64,000 nt of DNA. Origin: Bacillota bacterium. Lineage in GTDB: Bacteria; Bacillota; UBA994; UBA5500. Each line of letters begins with the position of its first letter. Position 1 is the stretch's first letter. The DNA is taken from NCBI GenBank assembly GCA_012735505.1, contig JAAYHE010000021.1:1-64000 (forward strand), in the 5' to 3' direction. The notes under the pieces are model-generated. The model searched no databases, was not told the DNA's origin, and saw only the letters and a program-made list of their open reading frames with translations. Made by a program: the position numbers and the translations under genes. This document shows positions 57,879 to 64,000 of this stretch, piece after piece.

Positions 57879-59189
57879 ATGCATAATTACAACACAAGAT
57901 CCCAGTATTCTTCAGGTCAGCCTGGCTACCCCCAGCCCAATCAGTTTGGCGCTTACAGCCAGAGCCAAACGCAAGACATTGGTACTACGCGCAGTGAGCA
58001 AATTATGCAGCGCCAGATGGGCGGCATGTCGCAAGTAATGCAAGCCGATCGCAATGTAGGCAGCGGTGGCGGCCCCACCCAGTATTCTCAGATGAGTGGG
58101 GGCATGGGAAGTGGTCCCAGCCAGTATGGCAGTAGTCAGTATCAGGGTGGCAATCAGAATTTTGGCCAAGGCTATAACACTGGCAACTATGGTGGTGGCT
58201 CTAACTATTATGGTTCGCCTAACCAGTATGGAGCCTACGGTTATGGCCAGACGCAAGATATCGGCACCACCCGTAGCGAACAGATGATGCAAGGCGGTAT
58301 GGGTGGCATATCACAGGCCATGCAGGCTGACCGGAATGTAGGAAGCGGTGGTGGTCCAACCCAGTATACCCAGATGGGTGGCAGTATGGGTGGTAGCCCA
58401 AGCCAGTATGGCAGCAGTCAGTATCAGGGTGGCTCCCAGAATTTTGGCCAGAGCTACAACACAGGTAACTATGGTGGTGGCTCCAACTATTATGGTTCGC
58501 CTAACCAGTACGGAGCCTACGGTTATGGGCAGACGCAAGACATCGGCACCACCCGCAGCGAGCAGATGATGCAAGGCGGCATGGGCGGCATATCACAGGC
58601 CATGCAAGCCGACCGCAATGTGGGCAGCGGTGGCGGCCCGAGCCACTCATATGGCGGCGGTCAGACCCAGTATACCCAGATGGGCGGGGGCATGGGCGGT
58701 GGCCCAAGCCAATATGGTACCAGTCAATACCAGTATGGGGCCCAGAATTTTTCTCAGGCTTATAGCACTGGTAACTATGGTGGCGGGTCTAGCTATTATG
58801 CTTCGCCCAACCAGTACGGAGCCTACGGTTATGGGCAGACGCAAGACATCGGCACCACTCGCAGCGAGCAGATGATGCAAGGTGGCATGGGCGGTATATC
58901 ACAGGCCATGCAAGCCGACCGCAATGTGGGCAGCGGCCCGAGCCATCCTTATGGCGGCGGTCAGCCCCCATATGCCCAGATGAGCGGAGGCATGGGCGGT
59001 GGCTCAAGCCAGCATGGCACCAGTCAGTATCAGGGTGGTGGGCAGAACCCCGGCAACTATGGTCGCAGCAATTATGGTAATACAGCCGGATCTAACCAAG
59101 TTCGCAACCCGGGAGATACTCCGATAGAGAGTCAAGCTAAGCAGAACTTAGGAGTTAGCTACAGCACCCCTCCTAGTAGCGACGGCTAA
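57879..59189 (+). CDS. Q/G/Y/S/N-rich tandem-repeat low-complexity protein
   Basis: ATG 57879 after cacggaggtg RBS; repeated 'QTQDIGTTRSEQMMQGGMGGISQAMQADRNVGSGGGP...YGSSQYQGG..NFGQ.YNTGNYGGGSNYYGSPNQYGAYGYG'. Confidence 0.9.
   Translation: MHNYNTRSQYSSGQPGYPQPNQFGAYSQSQTQDIGTTRSEQIMQRQMGGMSQVMQADRNVGSGGGPTQYSQMSGGMGSGPSQYGSSQYQGGNQNFGQGYNTGNYGGGSNYYGSPNQYGAYGYGQTQDIGTTRSEQMMQGGMGGISQAMQADRNVGSGGGPTQYTQMGGSMGGSPSQYGSSQYQGGSQNFGQSYNTGNYGGGSNYYGSPNQYGAYGYGQTQDIGTTRSEQMMQGGMGGISQAMQADRNVGSGGGPSHSYGGGQTQYTQMGGGMGGGPSQYGTSQYQYGAQNFSQAYSTGNYGGGSSYYASPNQYGAYGYGQTQDIGTTRSEQMMQGGMGGISQAMQADRNVGSGPSHPYGGGQPPYAQMSGGMGGGSSQHGTSQYQGGGQNPGNYGRSNYGNTAGSNQVRNPGDTPIESQAKQNLGVSYSTPPSSDG
57966..58980 (+). repeat. 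In-gene tandem repeat, units of 282, 282 and 306 nt plus a partial fourth
   Basis: Unit starts (ca[g/a]acgcaaga[t/c]at) at 57966, 58248, 58530, 58836. Confidence 0.9.
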
Positions 59190-59210
59190 ATTACATATTG
59201 AAAGAGGCTA

Positions 59211-59233
59211 GCAACGCTTAGGCGCTGCGGAGC
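59211..59233. repeat. Repeat family A, degenerate half-copy
   Basis: GCAACGCTTAGGCGCTGCGGAGC. Confidence 0.5.
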
Positions 59234-59242
59234 TCTTATACA

Positions 59243-59278
59243 AAGGTCGCCCTACAGCAAGGGCGACCTTTTCATTTT
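59243..59278 (+). terminator. Terminator after repeat-protein gene
   Basis: aaggtcgccct-acagca-agggcgacctt then ttcattttt. Confidence 0.85.
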
Positions 59279-59403
59279 TGCAAGTGATCGATCTCGGGAT
59301 GGGGCCAAGCAGGAAACTGTAACGTTGATCCAGAAGTAGTAATGGTCATTCTGTTATTAATCTTTTATCTGTTTCAAAGAGGTGCATCAGAGGGAGGCAC
59401 GGT

Positions 59404-61224
59404 ATGAAAAACGACAGTTTCTTGCTTATTGATGTGGGGAGTACCACTACTAAGGCATTGCTAATTGCCCGCCAGGATAGTGGTTATCGGTTAGTGCAGC
59501 GGGGCGAAGCTGGCACTACAGTGGAAGCGCCCGCAGAGGATGTAATGATAGGGGTACGGCGAGCTATTGCTGCCTTAGAAAATTTGACAGGTTGCCGACT
59601 TTGGCAAGATGATAGAGTCTATTTGGGGCCAGAAGGCGCTAATCACTTCTTGGCCACTAGCAGCGCGGGCGGCGGGCTACAAGTATTGGTTTGTGGCTTA
59701 GCTAAGCGGGTTACCGCAGAAAGTGCTCAAAGAGCGGCTCTCGGTGCAGGGGCAATTCTCCTGGATGTAATTTCTGCTGATGATCAAAGGACTACTTTTG
59801 AGCGCTTGGAGTTAATTCGGCAGGCACGGCCAGATATGGTGTTATTGGCGGGAGGCATTGATGGGGGAGAAAAAGTAGACTTTGCTCTCGAATTTTGCGA
59901 CCTGCTGAATTCGGCCAAACCAGCCCCTCGCTTCGGTCAAACTTATACCATGCCGGTCATCTACGCCGGCAATAGTAAGGCGGCACCACTGGTACAAGAC
60001 ACCTTGCAGGCCGGGTTCGATCTATCTATAGTGCCCAACTTACGGCCTTCTTTTAGCGAAGAAAATCTGCAACCTACTCGGGTTCAGATTCATGAACTAT
60101 TTTTAAACCACGTCATGGCGCAAGCACCTGGCTATGCAGCTCTACTAGAACAAGTAACGGCTCCAATTTTACCGACGCCTGTGGCTGTAGGCAAAATCAT
60201 GACCCATCTGGCCGAGCAAGAGGAGATCAATATTCTCGGAGTTGATATCGGGGGCGCAACCACCGACGTTTTCTCTGTTTATGACGGGCAATACCACCGG
60301 ACGGTGAGCGCCAATATCGGTATGAGCTATAGTGCTGGTAATGTTCTGATGCAGGCAGGGGTAACAAATGTAGCGCGCTGGTTGCCTTTCTCCTTGTCTG
60401 CGCAGGAGTTGCAGGACAGCGTTTTACACAAGATGCTTTATCCTACTACTGTCCCCGCCACCTTACGCGATCTCATGATAGAGCAAGCCTTAGCCCGGGA
60501 GGCTTTGCGGTTAGCCTTACAACAACATAACGGTCTAGTAGTGCATCTGCCCGACGAGCAAGGTGGGTTAGGAGGACCTTTGAGCAGCTTGCAGAGTACC
60601 TCCATCTTTACCAGTGAGGCGACGGGCCTTTTAGATATGTCTCGGATTGAACTGATCGTGGGTAGCGGTGGAGTGCTTTCTCATACACCGCGGCGGGCGC
60701 AGGCGGCTTTGATTTTGTTAGATGCATTCTTACCGCGTGGCTATTCTTATCTGGCTGTTGATAGCATTTTCATGATGCCACACCTGGGGGCTTTATCAGA
60801 CCTTTATCCAGAAATAGCCTTAGAGGTGCTGGAGAAAGACTGCATTATCCCGCTAGGGCCGAGTTTCAGCCTTTTTGGTGAAAAACAGGCCCTGACTGCC
60901 GATCAAGCTTGCTTAGAATACAAGGTAATAACCGCCAGCGGCGTGCAGCAAGGCAGCTTAGTTGGCGGCGAGGTACGCCTGCTACCTATAGCCAGGGACG
61001 AAGAAGTCGACGTCATTCTTACTCCCTTGCGTGGTCTAGACATCGGTGCCGGGCGTGGGCGCGTATTGCAGCGTAAAGTCAAGGGGGGCGTTGTAGGGCT
61101 GATCCTTGATGCTCGTGGGCGCGACTGTTTTGAGCCCCAAATGGCACAGCAAGCGGCTGCGTTAGCAGCAGTAGGAGCATTTACTGAGCATGAATTGGCA
61201 GCTGTAATGAGGGGGGAAGACTGA
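59404..61224 (+). CDS. GlmL/MutL-like (glutamate mutase L family) actin-fold ATPase
   Basis: 'LLIDVGSTTTKALLI', 'LLAGGIDGGEKVDFALEFCDLLN', 'ILGVDIGGATTDVFSVYDG', 'IVGSGGVLSHTPRRAQAALILLDAFLPRG'. Confidence 0.88.
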   Translation: MKNDSFLLIDVGSTTTKALLIARQDSGYRLVQRGEAGTTVEAPAEDVMIGVRRAIAALENLTGCRLWQDDRVYLGPEGANHFLATSSAGGGLQVLVCGLAKRVTAESAQRAALGAGAILLDVISADDQRTTFERLELIRQARPDMVLLAGGIDGGEKVDFALEFCDLLNSAKPAPRFGQTYTMPVIYAGNSKAAPLVQDTLQAGFDLSIVPNLRPSFSEENLQPTRVQIHELFLNHVMAQAPGYAALLEQVTAPILPTPVAVGKIMTHLAEQEEINILGVDIGGATTDVFSVYDGQYHRTVSANIGMSYSAGNVLMQAGVTNVARWLPFSLSAQELQDSVLHKMLYPTTVPATLRDLMIEQALAREALRLALQQHNGLVVHLPDEQGGLGGPLSSLQSTSIFTSEATGLLDMSRIELIVGSGGVLSHTPRRAQAALILLDAFLPRGYSYLAVDSIFMMPHLGALSDLYPEIALEVLEKDCIIPLGPSFSLFGEKQALTADQACLEYKVITASGVQQGSLVGGEVRLLPIARDEEVDVILTPLRGLDIGAGRGRVLQRKVKGGVVGLILDARGRDCFEPQMAQQAAALAAVGAFTEHELAAVMRGED

Positions 61225-62564
61225 TGTTCGAACCTGTATTTGTGGAGCGCACTCGCCGTTTACCTTATCATGGCAAAATCGATGTGCAGCTGGGCGATTG
61301 GGTCCAACCAGAGCAAGTGATTGGGCATCTAGACTATTTGCCAGGCAGATTGCTACAGTTTGACGCAGCCAAACAGGTGGCGGTGGCACCTTCAGAGTTA
61401 AAGCCAGTGATGCTGAAGGAAGAAGGTGACCCTGTGGCAGCCGGCGAGCCGGTGGCCATGACATACCGGTTTGGCGAGTGTTTGGCGGCTGTTTCGCCTT
61501 ATAGCGGTTATATCGGTTTAGTTTCGCGCCATCAGGGTAAGGTTTTTGTGCGGGAACCAGTTCCTGTTGGCAGTAGCGAACCGGTAGTCATAGATCTAAT
61601 TGAAGAATTGGGGTTAAACTCCCTCACTTGGCGCGACAGCCTGCTCGTGCGGGAGGGGATGGCCGTTCATTTTGAACAGCCTATAGCCATGCGCAGGGGC
61701 ACCCCCAAGTCTACCTATGTTTTGTCTCCCGTCTATGGTCGTATTACCGGCGCCAAAGATGGCAAGGTCTACATTACCCCCTTACACACCCGCACCGACC
61801 TAACTGCCTGGTTGTCGGGAAAAGTGGTCAAGGTGCAAGCAGGGCAGGAGGTTACTATTCGGGCCTACGCCCATGTTGTTCTGGGTGCCTATGGTATCGG
61901 CGGTGAAGCTGGCGGGCTCCTCTATGTCGCAGCTGGTCCGCAGGAAACTCTGCCTGTCGCAGCTGTTGACGATAATTGGCGACAGAAGGTGGTAGTGGCG
62001 GGGGCCACTGCTAGTGTGGATTTGCTCCGGGCCGCCCAACAGGCGCAAGCAGCTGCGGTAGTTGTAGGTTATATGCCCTTCGCACTTTTAGCCGACTTCA
62101 TGAGTGGCGACGTGACGGTTGGTTTTACAGGCGATGAGGATTTAGGTTTTACCATCATTCTGACCGAGGGCTTTTTACCTAGTCAGATGGCAGAAGGTAC
62201 CTTCCGCACGCTGCAGCAGTTAGAGGGGCGCTATGCATCGGTCAATGGTACGACCCATATTCGAGCTGGTGTCATCCGGCCTGAGATAATTGTTTGCGAA
62301 CCGGAACAGAATTGGCCGGTGACTGATGTTAGAGTTGGCGGTGAATCCTCTTTGGAGGTCGGTCAGGGAAGCTTGGTTAAGTTACTGCGAGAGCCTAGGC
62401 GGGGAGCCATCGGCCGCGTGCTCGAGCTGCCCAAAGAAAGACAAGTGGTTGCTTCAGGAGCTTCTGTGCTAGTGGCCAGGGTACAGCTGCAAAGCGGCGA
62501 AGAAATTACAGTACCGATAGCTAATTTACAGGTGCTGGAGGAAGGGGTTGAGGGAAATGGCTAA
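61224..62564 (+). CDS. Uncharacterised 446-aa protein with barrel-sandwich/lipoyl-like N-terminus, coupled to GlmL-like gene
   Basis: ORF starts TGATG-overlapping the GlmL stop; all-beta pattern by eye. Confidence 0.7.
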   Translation: MFEPVFVERTRRLPYHGKIDVQLGDWVQPEQVIGHLDYLPGRLLQFDAAKQVAVAPSELKPVMLKEEGDPVAAGEPVAMTYRFGECLAAVSPYSGYIGLVSRHQGKVFVREPVPVGSSEPVVIDLIEELGLNSLTWRDSLLVREGMAVHFEQPIAMRRGTPKSTYVLSPVYGRITGAKDGKVYITPLHTRTDLTAWLSGKVVKVQAGQEVTIRAYAHVVLGAYGIGGEAGGLLYVAAGPQETLPVAAVDDNWRQKVVVAGATASVDLLRAAQQAQAAAVVVGYMPFALLADFMSGDVTVGFTGDEDLGFTIILTEGFLPSQMAEGTFRTLQQLEGRYASVNGTTHIRAGVIRPEIIVCEPEQNWPVTDVRVGGESSLEVGQGSLVKLLREPRRGAIGRVLELPKERQVVASGASVLVARVQLQSGEEITVPIANLQVLEEGVEGNG

Positions 62565-63555
62565 AGCAGCTAGAGCTAAGAACGAAATGCATCTTTTACT
62601 CATAGCCACCGACGCCCGAGCTATTTACCAGCGCTTTAAAGACGATCCGAGCCGGGCCTTGGCTGACTTAAACGCTGAGGATTTGCAGCAGGCTTTGACG
62701 GGAGCAGATGCAACTGTCCTGCAAAAACTTAGTGCTGCTGGTTTGGTACGAGTCGAGGGAAGCAGCGGATACTTAACTGTGCCTCGCTATGCTAAAGTCT
62801 TGGAAACAGGCCTAGACAAGCAGGTACAGGCTAGCGTGAGTCCCTACCTCCAGCGCTTTTACCCTTTGATCGACGATCTGCGGCGAGCGTGGCAAAGTGC
62901 CCCGGCGCCTCGTCCTAGTTGGGAAGATATTGCCCATAACCTGCTGGTTGGCTATTTACTCGGGGGAATAGGGGCACATCTGCTGTTGGATATCATGGAA
63001 ACCAAGGTAATGGCCTGCCTGCTGGAGGAACGTGGCTCTTTACTGGGGCCTTGGTTATCCTTTCTCAGTGCAGACCATGAAGTTGCTGTAACTACGCTGG
63101 TGGGTAGTGACTATCCCCATGCCTGGGAGATGCGAGACTTATTAAATAATAGGTATATGCGGCAGACGCTGGCTAGCTTAGATGAGGATAACTCTATAGT
63201 TATTTACGGAGATCCAACCTTGGACCTAATGCGGCGGTTATCGGGGTATGCGCGGACAGGGAAGGGCAAATTGGCTGTAGACGGCTATAGCCTGGCTTGG
63301 CCAATTTTGCGGCTTGAGCAGTTAAAGGCTATAGAAAAGACGTTAGAGTTGCTGACGGCAGCTTTATCTCTCTTGCTGCAAACGGTATTGCCACCTTGCC
63401 AAGATTACCTCGCTGCCAGGACACCAAAGGCCAATCCTGATACGGCTCTGGTTACATATAATCTGTTAGCACACCATCTTACGCAGAGTTGGCAGGAAGC
63501 AGATTTATTGCCACCGATCATTGGGCCAGCGCTAGGCCCGCTATTACAATCATAG
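62548..63555 (+). CDS. Uncharacterised 335-aa protein (GlmL cassette third gene)
   Basis: Overlaps the preceding ORF; winged-helix-like N-terminal region possible; no family recognised. Confidence 0.7.
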   Translation: MREMAKAARAKNEMHLLLIATDARAIYQRFKDDPSRALADLNAEDLQQALTGADATVLQKLSAAGLVRVEGSSGYLTVPRYAKVLETGLDKQVQASVSPYLQRFYPLIDDLRRAWQSAPAPRPSWEDIAHNLLVGYLLGGIGAHLLLDIMETKVMACLLEERGSLLGPWLSFLSADHEVAVTTLVGSDYPHAWEMRDLLNNRYMRQTLASLDEDNSIVIYGDPTLDLMRRLSGYARTGKGKLAVDGYSLAWPILRLEQLKAIEKTLELLTAALSLLLQTVLPPCQDYLAARTPKANPDTALVTYNLLAHHLTQSWQEADLLPPIIGPALGPLLQS

Positions 63556-63567
63556 AGGAGGGTGGCT

Positions 63568-63753
63568 ATGTTCAAATGGGTAAAAAACTTGCTTGCAGGT
63601 GATTCCCAGGGGCCGTGTCCTTCGGGTCTAGTTGTCTGGCAGAGTACTACTGCCCTTTGGCGCTATTCGCAAGAACTGGCTGCGCGGGCGAGGCAGATAA
63701 AGACCTGGGACGAATTGGACGAGTTATGTCGACAAGGCAAGTCAACGAGTTAA
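63568..63753 (+). CDS. Small (61-63 aa) protein, end of GlmL cassette
   Basis: gaggaggg RBS before ATG 63568 (or GTG 63562); followed by a terminator. Confidence 0.6.
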   Translation: MFKWVKNLLAGDSQGPCPSGLVVWQSTTALWRYSQELAARARQIKTWDELDELCRQGKSTS

Positions 63754-63757
63754 GCCT

Positions 63758-63798
63758 ACAGGCGGTGTTTCGCTTAGCGAAATCACCGCCTGTTTCTT
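63758..63798 (+). terminator. Terminator after GlmL cassette
   Basis: acaggcggtgttt-cgcttagcg-aaatcaccgcctgt then ttctt. Confidence 0.8.
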
Positions 63799-63892
63799 AT
63801 GTTCGTGCCGCCAGAATAGTATAAGAGGACAAAATAAGTCGTAAGTGGAATTAGACAGTAAGTATAAGCCCAAGTGTGAGGGAGTTGTTAAG

Positions 63893-64000
63893 GTGACATT
63901 TTCCGAAGAGGTGAAGCAGGAGTTAGCTCGTCTAATAGATCTAGATGAGTGTTGTCAGCGAGCCGAGTTAGCCGCCCTGATCCGCCTGAATGGCTGTGTC
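63893..64000 (+). CDS. whiA: WhiA (N-terminal fragment, truncated by window edge)
   Basis: GTG 63893: VTFSEEVKQELARLIDLDECCQRAELAALIRLNGCV, matching the WhiA N-terminus pattern. Confidence 0.88.
   Translation, partial: MTFSEEVKQELARLIDLDECCQRAELAALIRLNGCV

Noticed and set aside
57966-58980. Possible CRISPR-like array
   Set aside because: Repeat period is 282-306 nt, in-frame and protein-coding; no short direct repeats with unique spacers and no cas genes
57912-59007. Multiple overlapping antisense and alternative-frame ORFs in the repeat gene
   Set aside because: Shadow ORFs produced by periodic codon usage of the tandem repeats; the plus-strand 57879 frame has an RBS and terminator
1-64000. 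Prophage, IS element or defence island
   Set aside because: No transposase, integrase, phage structural or recognisable defence genes in the ORF translations; the holin-IV/YvlD protein at 37150 is a housekeeping membrane family, not phage evidence

Overview
A 64 kb chromosomal window that looks like a Gram-positive-type Bacillota (Clostridia-like) genome. Gene order is dense and mostly plus-strand. From left to right it holds:
- the end of a flagellar cluster (flaG, fliD, fliS, a FlgN-like gene), cspA, long-form hpf, secA, and prfB with an intact programmed +1 frameshift
- a cell-wall polysaccharide/pyruvylation cluster (glycosyltransferases, polymerase/ligase, DUF5693, CsaB, WecG/TagA)
- rnj (minus strand), ftsEX with an M23 peptidase and a PDZ membrane protein, uvrB/uvrA/DUF368/uvrC, and DnaD/DnaI-like primosome genes
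- a yvl-like envelope-stress set and an AbrB-linked heterodimeric ABC exporter, then a DAHP synthase
- two PHP proteins with rapZ and yvcK, a NatAB-like ABC system, and a B12-dependent ribonucleotide reductase
- a Q/G/Y/S-rich tandem-repeat protein, an orphan GlmL/MutL-like ATPase cassette, and the start of whiA at the right edge.
I saw no tRNA, rRNA, CRISPR array or transposase. The most interesting signals are: (i) a tandem-repeat, prion-like low-complexity protein; (ii) an orphan GlmL ATPase with two or three uncharacterised partners; (iii) a discoidin-like insertion in FliD; (iv) several families of dispersed intergenic palindromic/GC-rich repeats, including a mosaic at 45.8-46.1 kb; (v) a nucleotidyltransferase-like/RCK_C-like fusion; (vi) an apparent 12.8 kb separation of whiA from rapZ-yvcK. 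All family calls come from reading translations by eye; no database search was run.
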